Of a DNA stretch of 16,825 nucleotides, positions 7,527-14,533 are shown piece after piece (position 1 is the first letter of the stretch; the number at the start of each line of letters is the position of its first letter). The stretch lies in assembly GCA_034411955.1 (NCBI GenBank), contig DAOUMF010000047.1, positions 1-16,825 on the forward strand, read 5' to 3'. The notes under the pieces were generated by a model. The model made no database searches and was not told the origin of the DNA. It saw only the letters and a program-made list of their open reading frames with translations. A program made the translations under genes and the position numbers. This stretch comes from DAOUMF01 sp034411955. GTDB lineage: Bacteria > Chloroflexota > Dehalococcoidia > SM23-28-2 > RBG-16-64-32.

Positions 7527-8150
7527 GTGAAGCTCGTCATCGTCGATTATGAGGCCGGTAACCTGCGCAGCGTGGCCCGCGCCGTCGCCCACGCCGGCGG
7601 CCAGGCCCTGATCACCTCCAGCGCCCGCGACGTGGAGCGTGCCGACGCCCTCATCGTGCCGGGCGTCGGCGCCGCCGCCGACACGATGGCCAACCTGAAG
7701 CGGCACGCCCTCGTGGACCCCATCCGCGAGTACATCGCCAGCGGCCGCCCCTTCCTCGGCGTGTGCATGGGCCAGCAGGCGCTATTCGACGTCAGCGAGG
7801 AGGGCGGCGAGCACCCGTGCCTGGGCGTCGTCCCCGGCCGCGTCGTCCGCCTGCCGCCGGGGCTGAAGGTGCCACACATGGGCTGGAATCAAGTGCGCAT
7901 CGTACGCCCTCACCCCATATTCGACGGCATTCCGGACGGCTCGTACTTCTATTTCGTGCACTCCTACTACCCCCGGCCCGACGATCCTGCCGTTATCATC
8001 GGGGAGACGGAATACGGCGTGACCTTCGCCTCAGTGGTGGCCCGGGACAGCGTGGTGGCAACCCAGTTCCACCCGGAGAAGAGCAGCGCTATGGGCCTGC
8101 GCATGTACGAGAACTTCCTGCGCATCGCGGCCAAGGCCACGGTGCCCTGA
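7527..8150 (+). CDS. hisH: Imidazole glycerol phosphate synthase, glutaminase subunit HisH
   Basis: HisH hydrolyses glutamine and channels ammonia to HisF, which makes imidazole glycerol phosphate and AICAR in histidine synthesis. The 207 residues start at GTG 7527, the natural N-terminus (VIVDYEAGNLRSV). The class I amidotransferase triad is complete: Cys80 in GVCMGQQ, and His182 and Glu184 in QFHPEKS. The PGVGA loop near 45-49 and the HMGWNQ and YFVHSYY segments are typical. The residue after the nucleophile elbow glycine is Gln rather than the more common Met. The start lacks a ribosome site and sits just after an extended -10 box. hisA follows after 16 bp. Its partner hisF is about 4 kb away, past three non-his genes. 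Confidence 0.96.
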   Translation: MKLVIVDYEAGNLRSVARAVAHAGGQALITSSARDVERADALIVPGVGAAADTMANLKRHALVDPIREYIASGRPFLGVCMGQQALFDVSEEGGEHPCLGVVPGRVVRLPPGLKVPHMGWNQVRIVRPHPIFDGIPDGSYFYFVHSYYPRPDDPAVIIGETEYGVTFASVVARDSVVATQFHPEKSSAMGLRMYENFLRIAAKATVP

Positions 8151-8166
8151 GGCCGTTCCTCCGCTC

Positions 8167-8895
8167 ATGGAGATCATCCCCGCCATCGACATACGCGGCG
8201 GCCGCTGCGTCCGCCTGCTCCAGGGCGACTACGACCGCGAGACTGTGTTCGCCGATGACCCTACAGCCGTCGCCCGTCGATGGCGGGACGCTGGCGCAAC
8301 GCGGCTGCACCTCGTCGACCTGGACGGCGCCCGCGAAGGCTGGCCCGTTAACCGCGCCACCGTGGAGAGTATCCTGGCCGCGGTGGAGACCCCTGTCCAG
8401 CTCGGCGGCGGCATCCGCGACCTGGACACGATCCGGCGCTACCTGAGCGAGGGTGTGGACCGCATCGTGCTGGGCACCGCCGCCGTCAAGGACCAGGCTC
8501 TGCTGACCAGCGCCGTCACCCGCTTTCCCGGCCGCATCGTTGTCGGCGTGGACGCCCGCGAGGGGGTCGTGGTCACCGAGGGCTGGCGCGAAGCCTCCGA
8601 AGTGACGGCCGTGGACCTGCTCTGCCGGCTCGCCGAACTGGACGTGCCCCGGGTCATCTACACCGACACGCTCCGCGACGGCACCCTGACCGAGCCCAAC
8701 TTCGCCGCCCTCAAGGCCATCCTCTCCGATCGCCGCCTCTCGGCCCACAACCTGCGCGTCATCTACGCCGGGGGCGTCTCCGCCATCGATCACCTGCGCC
8801 GCCTCGCCGCCACCACCGTCGAGGCCGCCATCGTCGGCCGCGCCCTCTACACCAGCGACATCGATCTGGCGGAGGCTCTGGCCACCAGAACTTAG
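8167..8895 (+). CDS. hisA: ProFAR isomerase HisA
   Basis: HisA performs the Amadori rearrangement of ProFAR to PRFAR, the substrate of HisH-HisF. It is a 242-residue (beta-alpha)8 barrel. Catalytic Asp8 lies in IPAIDIRGG and Asp129 in VGVDAREG; Thr166 is in YTDTLRDG. Phosphate-binding loops are QLGGGIRDL (near 78-86), with LGTAAVK following, and YAGGVSA near the C-terminus. The start is ATG 8167, which gives a textbook N-terminus, but no Shine-Dalgarno site is seen. Translation may depend on coupling to hisH 16 bp upstream. A dual HisA/TrpF (PriA) role is not suggested, but the sequence alone cannot exclude it. Confidence 0.96.
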   Translation: MEIIPAIDIRGGRCVRLLQGDYDRETVFADDPTAVARRWRDAGATRLHLVDLDGAREGWPVNRATVESILAAVETPVQLGGGIRDLDTIRRYLSEGVDRIVLGTAAVKDQALLTSAVTRFPGRIVVGVDAREGVVVTEGWREASEVTAVDLLCRLAELDVPRVIYTDTLRDGTLTEPNFAALKAILSDRRLSAHNLRVIYAGGVSAIDHLRRLAATTVEAAIVGRALYTSDIDLAEALATRT

Positions 8896-8896
8896 C

Positions 8897-8904
8897 AAGC
8901 GCTT
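8897..8904. promoter_or_regulatory. AAGCGCTT palindrome at the -35 box (operator candidate)
   Basis: This perfect 8-bp palindrome overlaps the first two bases of the -35 box of the first acyl-CoA dehydrogenase. LacI/CcpA-type operators commonly have AAnCGnTT-like centres, so a repressor site is plausible. No regulator gene lies in the window. Confidence 0.35.
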
Positions 8905-8931
8905 AACTAAAAGGGAAATGTGCGGTATACT
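8903..8931 (+). promoter_or_regulatory. Promoter of the first acyl-CoA dehydrogenase
   Basis: TTAACT (8903-8908), a 17-bp spacer and TATACT (8926-8931) form a good sigma-70-type promoter directly after the hisA stop. Predicted initiation is near 8938, giving a leader of about 30 nt. It separates the lipid-oxidation genes from hisHA transcription. Confidence 0.65.
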
Positions 8932-8959
8932 ATATCGGGCCAGCGCGCCTGATATCGGG
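8932..8959 (+). repeat. Direct repeat ATATCGGG in the initially transcribed region
   Basis: ATATCGGG occurs at 8932-8939 and again at 8952-8959. The start-to-start distance is 20 bp, close to two helical turns, between the -10 box and the start codon. Such spacing is compatible with side-by-side binding of a regulator. Function is inferred only. Confidence 0.4.
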
Positions 8960-8967
8960 GTCAACTC

Positions 8968-10239
8968 ATGACAGAGCCTCCCTCAGACCTGCGGGACATC
9001 GTTAAAGGGGCCATCGACGGCGTCATCGGCTTCGTAGAGGCCGAGGTCCTTCCCTTGGAGCAACGGTACCGCGATATCCTCGCCGACGAGGCGAAGCTAT
9101 TCGGCGCCGACGGCAAGCTCGTTCCCGATATCCAGCAGGCGCGGAAGAACGTACGGAGCAAGTCCGGCAAGGCAGGCTACTGGGCCATGTTCGCCCCTGA
9201 GCCCATCGGCGGCGGTGGCCTGGCGCCCCCGGTCCACATCCATGTCCAGGAGGCGCTGTACAGGAAGTATGGGCCCGGTCACCTGCTGATGGGCTGGGCC
9301 AACGCTTTCATCACCACCCCCCTTATCGCTAGCTTCGTGGACGGCCCTTCCCAGATGTTCACAATGGCCAGCGAGGTTATCCGCACGGACGTCGTCCCCT
9401 CATTGATAGCCGGCGAAAAGACCATATGCTTCGCCCTAACCGAGCCGGACGCCGGCTCCGACCTCTGGAATCTGAAATGCAAGGCGCGCAAGGTGGGCGA
9501 TGAGTGGGTCATCAACGGCGCCAAGCAGTGGATCACCAACGCCCCCTATGCCGACTATGCGGCTGTCTTCGCCGTCACGAACGAGGAGATGGTCGCCCAG
9601 CACAAGGGTGGCATCACCGGATTCCTCGTGGACACGAGCCGACCGGGCGTGGATACGTCCACCATCCTGCCGATCATGGGCCACGTGTCCAGCGATTGCG
9701 GCACCGTCGTCCTCGAGGATGTCCACGTCTCTGACGATTACATCCTCGGCGAAGTAGACCAGGGCTTCCGCATCAGCATGATGGGCATTTCGGAAGGACG
9801 ACTCGGCTACGCCGCCGGGTGTCTGGGAATGGCCGAATGGGCGCTGGATCGCTCCCTGGATTACGCCAAGGAAAGAACCACCTTCGGCCGCCGTCTGGCC
9901 GACCACCAAGCGATCCAGTGGATGCTGGCCGATAGCGCCATCGACATATACACGGCGAAGTATGCTGCGCTACAAACGGCACGGCTGGTGGAGGAGCATC
10001 AGGCAGCGGGCAGGATTCCTATAAAGGAGGTATCGATCGTCAAAGCTTACATGATGGAGATGGCGCAGCGGGTCTGCGACAGGGCGATTCAGATTCACGG
10101 CGGTATGGGCCTGTCTAACGAGATGCACCTCGAAGAGGCGTTCCGCATCGCCCGCACCTGGCGCATCCCCGACGGCACCTCAGAGATGCAGCGGCGGACC
10201 ATCGCTCGCCAGCTCCTGAGAGGGGACACGGTATTCTAG
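8968..10239 (+). CDS. Acyl-CoA dehydrogenase family protein (first paralogue)
   Basis: This FAD enzyme is expected to oxidise an acyl-CoA at C2-C3 and pass electrons to ETF. It has 423 residues from ATG 8968. The fold order is normal. An alpha-helical N-terminal domain is somewhat extended. The middle beta domain has ALTEPDAGSDLW (FAD/substrate loop) and KQWITNAPYADYAAVF. The C-terminal helical domain has RTTFGRRLADHQAIQWMLAD and IQIHGGMGLSNE. At the site of the MCAD-type catalytic Glu (EGT) this protein has PDGTSEMQ, so Asp402 takes the place of Glu; the alternative IVD-type Glu also seems absent (GR in SEGRLG). It has its own promoter and is followed by a clear paralogue. Substrate chain length is unknown. 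Confidence 0.92.
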   Translation: MTEPPSDLRDIVKGAIDGVIGFVEAEVLPLEQRYRDILADEAKLFGADGKLVPDIQQARKNVRSKSGKAGYWAMFAPEPIGGGGLAPPVHIHVQEALYRKYGPGHLLMGWANAFITTPLIASFVDGPSQMFTMASEVIRTDVVPSLIAGEKTICFALTEPDAGSDLWNLKCKARKVGDEWVINGAKQWITNAPYADYAAVFAVTNEEMVAQHKGGITGFLVDTSRPGVDTSTILPIMGHVSSDCGTVVLEDVHVSDDYILGEVDQGFRISMMGISEGRLGYAAGCLGMAEWALDRSLDYAKERTTFGRRLADHQAIQWMLADSAIDIYTAKYAALQTARLVEEHQAAGRIPIKEVSIVKAYMMEMAQRVCDRAIQIHGGMGLSNEMHLEEAFRIARTWRIPDGTSEMQRRTIARQLLRGDTVF

Positions 10240-10248
10240 GTTTGGTAG

Positions 10249-10308
10249 TGCCGCTCGCCACGGCGCGGCAGGTATGGTAGCGTCGGCAATTGGGCCTGGT
10301 AGAGGCCC
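10249..10308 (+). other. Two hairpins between the acyl-CoA dehydrogenase paralogues
   Basis: TGCCGC (10249-10254) pairs with GCGGCA (10265-10270) across 10 nt. GGGCCT (10292-10297) pairs with AGGCCC (10303-10308) across 5 nt. Neither is followed by a T-run, so they may be mRNA processing or partial attenuation signals, or chance. No convincing promoter is seen in this 114-bp spacer, so co-transcription with the first paralogue is likely. Confidence 0.3.
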
Positions 10309-10337
10309 GTATATCCTTAGCATGATCGTTGAGTTTG

Positions 10338-10345
10338 AAAGGAGG
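10338..10345 (+). promoter_or_regulatory. Strong Shine-Dalgarno site of the second acyl-CoA dehydrogenase
   Basis: AAAGGAGG lies 8 nt before ATG 10354. It is one of the closest matches in the window to the anti-Shine-Dalgarno complement, which suggests higher translation of the second paralogue than of the first (only a GGGG run upstream). Confidence 0.7.
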
Positions 10346-10353
10346 TTTTCATC

Positions 10354-11634
10354 ATGACCCAAACCCAGGAGGAGTTGAGGGACATTGTCAAGGGCACCAT
10401 CGACGGCCTCACTGGCTTCATTGAGAGCGAGTGCCTTCCTGTTGAGCAGCAGTACAGGGAGGTTCTCGCCGACGAGAAGAAGCTGTTCGGCGACGATGGC
10501 AGGCTGCTTCCAGAGGTCCGAGAGGCCAGGGACGAGATAAGGAAGAAGTCAGCCAAGGCAGGCTATTGGACCATGTTCGCCCCCCAGTCGATCGGCGGCG
10601 ACGAGCTTCCTGCGCCTGTTAGCGTCCACCTCCTGGAGGCCATATACAGGAAGTTCGGCGCTGGCCATCTCATGATCGGGTTCGCCAACGGCTTCCTCAC
10701 CACCCCCCTCGTGGCCAGCTTTGTAGATGGCCCTTCGCACATGTTTGCCCAAACCAACGAGCTGATCCGCACCGAGATCGTGCCCTCCCTGATGGCCGGC
10801 GAGAAGACCACCTGTTTCGGTGCCACCGAGCCTGACGCCGGCTCCGACCTGTGGGCCATGAAGTGCAAGGCCCGCAAGGTGGGCGACGAGTGGGTGATCA
10901 ACGGCACCAAGCAGTGGATCACCAACGCCCCCTATGCCGACTACGCGGTCATCTTCGCAGTCACCAACGACGAGAAGTACGCCAAGCGCAACATGTTCGA
11001 CAGCGGCGTCACCTGCTTCATCGTCGAGACCGATCAGGCGAGCGTGGACAACAACACCATCTTCCCGATCATGGGCCACGTCTCCAGCGATTGCGGAAAC
11101 GTCGTTTTCGAAGACGCGAAGGTGAAAGAGGAATACGTCCTGGGGAACGTCGACCAGGGCTTGATCACCGCCATGTCCGGCATCTCTGAAGGGCGCCTGG
11201 GCATCGCCAGCTCTATGGTGGGGCTGGCGGAATGGGCTCTGGACATGTCCCTGCAGTACGCCCAGGAGCGGCAGACGTTTGGTCGCCCCCTCTCCAGCCA
11301 TCAGGCCATCCAGTGGATGCTGGCCGACAGCGCCATCGAGATCTTTCACGCCAAGTACGCCACCCTGCGCACCTCAGAGCTGGTGCAGGAGTACCCATCG
11401 ACGGGCAGGTTGCCCATCAAAGAGATATCAATGGCCAAGGCCTACGCTGTGGAGATGTGTCAGGCCGTCTGCGACAGGGCGATTCAGATCCACGGCGGCA
11501 TGGGCCTCTCCAACGAGATGCACCTCGAAGAGGCGTTCCGCATCGCCCGTACCCTCCGCATCCCTGACGGCACCTCCGAGATGCAGCGTCGGACCATCGC
11601 CGGTCAGCTCCTGCGCGGCGACACCCTCTTCTAG
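10354..11634 (+). CDS. Acyl-CoA dehydrogenase family protein (second paralogue)
   Basis: A 426-residue FAD-dependent acyl-CoA dehydrogenase, clearly homologous to the preceding gene over its whole length; by eye the majority of positions match. Shared landmarks are LRDIVKGTIDGL at the N-terminus, GATEPDAGSDLW, KQWITNAPYADYAVIF, FPIMGHVSSDCGN, RQTFGRPLSSHQAIQWMLAD and IQIHGGMGLSNEMHLEEAF. The catalytic-base position again holds Asp (Asp405 in PDGTSEMQ). Differences cluster at the acyl pocket side and in the central loop (NDEKYAKRNMFDSG versus NEEMVAQHKGG), which may mean different acyl chains. The arrangement looks like a tandem duplication. The TauE/SafE gene begins 3 bp after the stop, so the three genes probably share a transcript. 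Confidence 0.92.
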   Translation: MTQTQEELRDIVKGTIDGLTGFIESECLPVEQQYREVLADEKKLFGDDGRLLPEVREARDEIRKKSAKAGYWTMFAPQSIGGDELPAPVSVHLLEAIYRKFGAGHLMIGFANGFLTTPLVASFVDGPSHMFAQTNELIRTEIVPSLMAGEKTTCFGATEPDAGSDLWAMKCKARKVGDEWVINGTKQWITNAPYADYAVIFAVTNDEKYAKRNMFDSGVTCFIVETDQASVDNNTIFPIMGHVSSDCGNVVFEDAKVKEEYVLGNVDQGLITAMSGISEGRLGIASSMVGLAEWALDMSLQYAQERQTFGRPLSSHQAIQWMLADSAIEIFHAKYATLRTSELVQEYPSTGRLPIKEISMAKAYAVEMCQAVCDRAIQIHGGMGLSNEMHLEEAFRIARTLRIPDGTSEMQRRTIAGQLLRGDTLF

Positions 11635-11637
11635 TCC

Positions 11638-12381
11638 TTGACCATCGAGATCCTCCTGGCGGCCGTCGCCATCGCCTTCCTGGCGGCGGCCTGCCAGTCT
11701 CTCACTGCCTTCGGCTTCGCACTGGTGACGGTGCCCCTCCTCTCCCTGGCCTGGGAGGTCAAGCCCGCCGTTGTCACGAGCACCGTCCTCGGCACTATCA
11801 TCCTCATTCCTCTGCTGTACGAGGTGCGCGGCCGTGTCCCCGTCCGCCGGGTAGTACCCGTGCTCATCGGTAGTTTCGCCGGTATCCCCCTCGGCGTCCT
11901 CATCCTAGAGCGGATCGACGCCACGTCGCTGGAGGTCGTGGTGGCGATCCTGGTTATCGTGGGCAGCCTCATAATCTACTTCTCACCCGGCCTGAGCCTC
12001 AGGCGGTCGCCAGCGCCCCTCGCGCTCGGCGTGGGCGTCCTCAGTGGTGCCCTGCGGGCGGCCACCAGCATGGGTGGGCCGCCCGTCATCTTCTACGCTC
12101 TCACCCTCGAGCGTGAGGTGGAGCGATTCCGAGCCATCCTCCTCGCCGTCTTTCTGCCCACCAGCCTGGTGACCATTGCCGCCCTGGCCATCGCCGGCCG
12201 CGTCACCGGCGACATCCTCCTCGTCTCCGTGGTCGCCCAGCCCGCAGTCGTGCTGGGCTCCCTGACCGGACGCTGGGCGCGCGCTCACGCCTCCGAGGCC
12301 GTCTTTCGACTGGTCGTGCTGGCAGTGCTGTTCGCCAGCAGCGGCGCCGTGCTGGCCACCGCCGCTGGCGACCTCCGCTAG
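11638..12381 (+). CDS. TauE/SafE-family membrane exporter
   Basis: This is a predicted permease of the TauE/SafE family, whose studied members move small anions such as sulfite, sulfoacetate or other organic acids. The 247 residues are almost entirely hydrophobic, with about eight membrane segments arranged as two related halves. Half-signatures are SLTAFGFALVTVPLL near the N-terminus and SMGGPPVIFYAL in the second half. The start is TTG 11638, 3 bp after the dehydrogenase stop, with no ribosome site, so translation probably relies on coupling. No other in-frame start would keep the first membrane helix. Context suggests co-expression with the acyl-CoA dehydrogenases, but the cargo is unknown. 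Confidence 0.85.
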   Translation: MTIEILLAAVAIAFLAAACQSLTAFGFALVTVPLLSLAWEVKPAVVTSTVLGTIILIPLLYEVRGRVPVRRVVPVLIGSFAGIPLGVLILERIDATSLEVVVAILVIVGSLIIYFSPGLSLRRSPAPLALGVGVLSGALRAATSMGGPPVIFYALTLEREVERFRAILLAVFLPTSLVTIAALAIAGRVTGDILLVSVVAQPAVVLGSLTGRWARAHASEAVFRLVVLAVLFASSGAVLATAAGDLR

Positions 12382-12399
12382 CGGCCCAGCTTCCCTGCC

Positions 12400-12408
12400 T
12401 GATACCAT
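12400..12408 (+). promoter_or_regulatory. Extended -10 promoter of hisFI
   Basis: TGA-TACCAT ends 9 nt before the ATG of hisF at 12418. There is no Shine-Dalgarno site in the gap (AGCCTCGGC). The arrangement copies that before hisH and implies an mRNA with no or almost no leader. Confidence 0.45.
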
Positions 12409-12417
12409 AGCCTCGGC

Positions 12418-13200
12418 ATGCTCACCAAGCGCATCATCCCCTGCTTCGATGTGGCCCAGGGCCGTGTCGTCAAGGGCGTCCGCTTCCTCAACCTCCGCGA
12501 CGCTGGCGACCCCGTGGAGCTGGCCGCCCTGTACGACGCGGAGGGTGCGGACGAGCTCGTCTTTCTGGACATCAAGGCCTCGCCGGAGGGCCGCGACACC
12601 GCCCTGGAGATGGTGCGCCGCATCGCCGACCAGGTCTTCATCCCCTTCACCGTCGGCGGCGGCATCCGCACCACCGAGGATGTCCGGCTGATGCTCGAGT
12701 CCGGCGCCGACAAGGTGGGCATCAACACCGCCGCCGTGGAGAACCCCGACTTCGTCGCCGAGGCGGCCCGCAGGTTCGGCTCTCAGTGCATCGTCGTCGC
12801 CATCGACGCCAAGAGGACGGGCGATGGCCACCGTGCCCGCCTGGGCTGGCAGGTCCACACCTACGGCGGCGTCGGCGGCGGCACCCCGGTGCAACTGGAC
12901 GCGCTGGAGTGGTCCGTTCGCTGCGCCGAGCTAGGCGCCGGCGAGCTCCTGCTCACCGGCATGGACGCCGACGGCACTCAGGTCGGCTACGACATCGAGC
13001 TCACCCGCGCCGTGTCCGAGGCGGTGCCGGTGCCCGTCATCGCCTCCGGCGGCGCCGGCAAGCCGGAGCACCTGTACGACGCCATCGTCGAAGGTAAGGC
13101 CGACGCCGTGCTGGCCGCCTCCATATTCCACTTCGGCACCCACCCCATTCGCCGCGTCAAGGAGTACCTGGCGGAGCGGGGCGTGCCCGTGCGCCTGTGA
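12418..13200 (+). CDS. hisF: Imidazole glycerol phosphate synthase, cyclase subunit HisF
   Basis: HisF uses ammonia from HisH to convert PRFAR to imidazole glycerol phosphate and AICAR. It is a 260-residue (beta-alpha)8 barrel starting MLTKRIIPCFDV. Catalytic acids Asp11 and Asp130 (VVAIDAKR) are present, with Lys19 in GRVVKG. Phosphate loops include FTVGGGIRT near 77-85 and IASGGAGK near the end. TGMDADGT at 180-187 is also typical. One oddity is LDIKAS at 50-55, where the family usually has LDITAS. The start lacks a ribosome site and follows an extended -10 box. hisI follows after 17 bp. Confidence 0.96.
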   Translation: MLTKRIIPCFDVAQGRVVKGVRFLNLRDAGDPVELAALYDAEGADELVFLDIKASPEGRDTALEMVRRIADQVFIPFTVGGGIRTTEDVRLMLESGADKVGINTAAVENPDFVAEAARRFGSQCIVVAIDAKRTGDGHRARLGWQVHTYGGVGGGTPVQLDALEWSVRCAELGAGELLLTGMDADGTQVGYDIELTRAVSEAVPVPVIASGGAGKPEHLYDAIVEGKADAVLAASIFHFGTHPIRRVKEYLAERGVPVRL

Positions 13201-13217
13201 CGCGAAAGGATAGACCA

Positions 13218-13538
13218 ATGCCCCTCAAGTTCGATGACCGCGGCCTCATCCCCGCCATCGTCCAGGACAACGCCACGGGCGAGGTCCTCATAGTCGCCTT
13301 CATGAACGCCGAGGCGCTCAAGCGCACCCTGGAGTCGGGCCAGGTGTGGTTCTGGAGTCGCAGCCGCCAGGAGCTGTGGCACAAAGGCGACACGTCCGGC
13401 AACACCCTGACCGTCCGCGAGATTCGCAAGGACTGCGACGAGGATGCGTTGGTCGTGAAGGTGGACCCCGCCGGCCCCGCCTGCCACACCGGCGAGCGCT
13501 CCTGCTTCTACCGCGAGCTGAACCCCGCCGACGTCTAG
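13218..13538 (+). CDS. hisI: Phosphoribosyl-AMP cyclohydrolase HisI
   Basis: HisI opens the purine ring of phosphoribosyl-AMP to give ProFAR, the HisA substrate. It is a zinc enzyme that also uses magnesium. I chose ATG 13218 because GAAAGGA lies 7 nt upstream and the family begins near here. A GTG at 13197 overlapping the hisF stop would add 7 residues. The 106-residue product has FWSRSRQELWHKGDTSGN at 45-62, the metal site DCDED at 72-76, and Cys89 and Cys96 in PACHTGERSC. It is monofunctional; there is no fused HisE domain and no hisE in the window. It converges on the DUF1385 gene with a 7-bp gap. Confidence 0.95.
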   Translation: MPLKFDDRGLIPAIVQDNATGEVLIVAFMNAEALKRTLESGQVWFWSRSRQELWHKGDTSGNTLTVREIRKDCDEDALVVKVDPAGPACHTGERSCFYRELNPADV

Positions 13539-13545
13539 GGGCCGC

Positions 13546-14469
13546 TCAGCCCTGCGGCGACCGGACGGCGACCTTGTCCTCGCCCCCGTCCCGGGCGGCC
13601 TCCTCCGCCATCACCTCCCGAAGGGCCCGCAACGCCACCTCCACCTGCGAGTCGTCTGGCTGGCGCGTCGTCAGCGCCTGTAGCGCCAGGTTGGGCCACA
13701 TCAGCACGCGGGCGACCCGGTTGTCGTAGAACCTGCCCCCCAGGCGGATCAGCTCGTACGCCAGCGCTGCGATGACCGGGATCAGTGCCAGCCGCGACAC
13801 GACCCGCATCCAGAGATTGGGCGCGCCCAGGGCCGCGAACACGATTACCGACACCACCACTACGGTCAGCAGGAAGCTGGTGCCGCAGCGCACGTGCGCC
13901 GTCGGGTGGCGCTGCACGGAAGCCGGCTCAAGCGGGTCGCCGCACTCCAGGGCGTGGATCGACTTGTGCTCGGCACCGTGGTAGGCGTACACGCGCCGGA
14001 TGTCGGGCACCAGGCCGATGAGCCCCACGTAGGCCAGCAATATCGCCAGCCGCACCAGCCCCTCTATCGTTACCACCGCCACGGAGCTGTCGATCCGATC
14101 CTCCAGCCAACTGGTGAGCAACACCGGTCCGGCGAAGAACAGCACCGCCACCAGCGCCAGCGCCGTCAGCCCCATCCCTATCACCGCCACGGGGCTGATC
14201 TCCTTCTCTTCCTCGCCCAAGGCCACGTTGGAGGAGAAAACCAGGGAACGCATCCCTAGGGCCAGGGTCTCTCCCAGCACGATCACGCCCCGGAGGAAGG
14301 GGATGCGCCTCGGGCCGCTGTACACGTCGCCCAGGGCCTCCCGCCGCACGGCGATAGCGCCGTCGGGGCGGCGGCAAGCCACGGCCACGCTGTGTGGACC
14401 GCGGATCATCACTCCCTCGATCACCGCCTGGCCCCCGTAGTACAGCGTCCGGTTCGACTTCACGCTCAC
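13546..14469 (-). CDS. DUF1385 (YqhQ-type) membrane protein
   Basis: This is a conserved integral membrane protein of unknown biochemical role; YqhQ of Bacillus belongs to the family. It has 307 residues from GTG 14467-14469. A second GTG two codons later is an equally possible start. The family hallmark YYGGQAVIEGVMIRGP is at the N-terminus. The motifs AYHGAEHKSIHALECG and HPTAHVRCGTSFLL in the middle contain conserved His, Glu and Cys residues that could bind metal. About four membrane segments lie at roughly 92-118, 130-152, 198-218 and 228-245. The gene follows rpmE after a strong hairpin, so it may be expressed separately. The hydrophilic C-terminal tail is probably cytoplasmic. Confidence 0.88.
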   Translation of the reverse strand: MSVKSNRTLYYGGQAVIEGVMIRGPHSVAVACRRPDGAIAVRREALGDVYSGPRRIPFLRGVIVLGETLALGMRSLVFSSNVALGEEEKEISPVAVIGMGLTALALVAVLFFAGPVLLTSWLEDRIDSSVAVVTIEGLVRLAILLAYVGLIGLVPDIRRVYAYHGAEHKSIHALECGDPLEPASVQRHPTAHVRCGTSFLLTVVVVSVIVFAALGAPNLWMRVVSRLALIPVIAALAYELIRLGGRFYDNRVARVLMWPNLALQALTTRQPDDSQVEVALRALREVMAEEAARDGGEDKVAVRSPQG

Positions 14470-14483
14470 CTGCTATACGAAAT

Positions 14484-14510
14484 TCGGGCCGAGAGCGCCT
14501 CCCGGCCCGA
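14484..14510 (-). terminator. Stem-loop terminator between rpmE and the DUF1385 gene
   Basis: TCGGGCCG and CGGCCCGA at the ends extend inward, read on the minus strand, to a 12-bp stem with one G-T wobble and a GCG loop. ATTTCG follows. The stem is long and stable but the T-run is short, so it may end most ribosomal-protein transcripts while letting some through. Confidence 0.55.
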
Positions 14511-14533
14511 TCGCTGTTCCACCGTCCAAATCG

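Noticed and set aside
8089..8964. A 291-codon open frame on the minus strand
   Set aside because: It is antisense to hisA and its product is low-complexity Gly/Asp/Val/Ala-rich with no family resemblance. hisA is complete in the other strand.
11983..12894. A 303-codon open frame on the minus strand
   Set aside because: It is antisense to the end of the exporter gene and to hisF, with His/Gly/Asp-rich composition of a shadow frame.
14470..14480. TATAGC just upstream of the DUF1385 gene as a leaderless promoter
   Set aside because: It is only 2 nt from the first GTG and lacks the TGn extension. It would fit only if the second GTG were the start, which the sequence does not decide.
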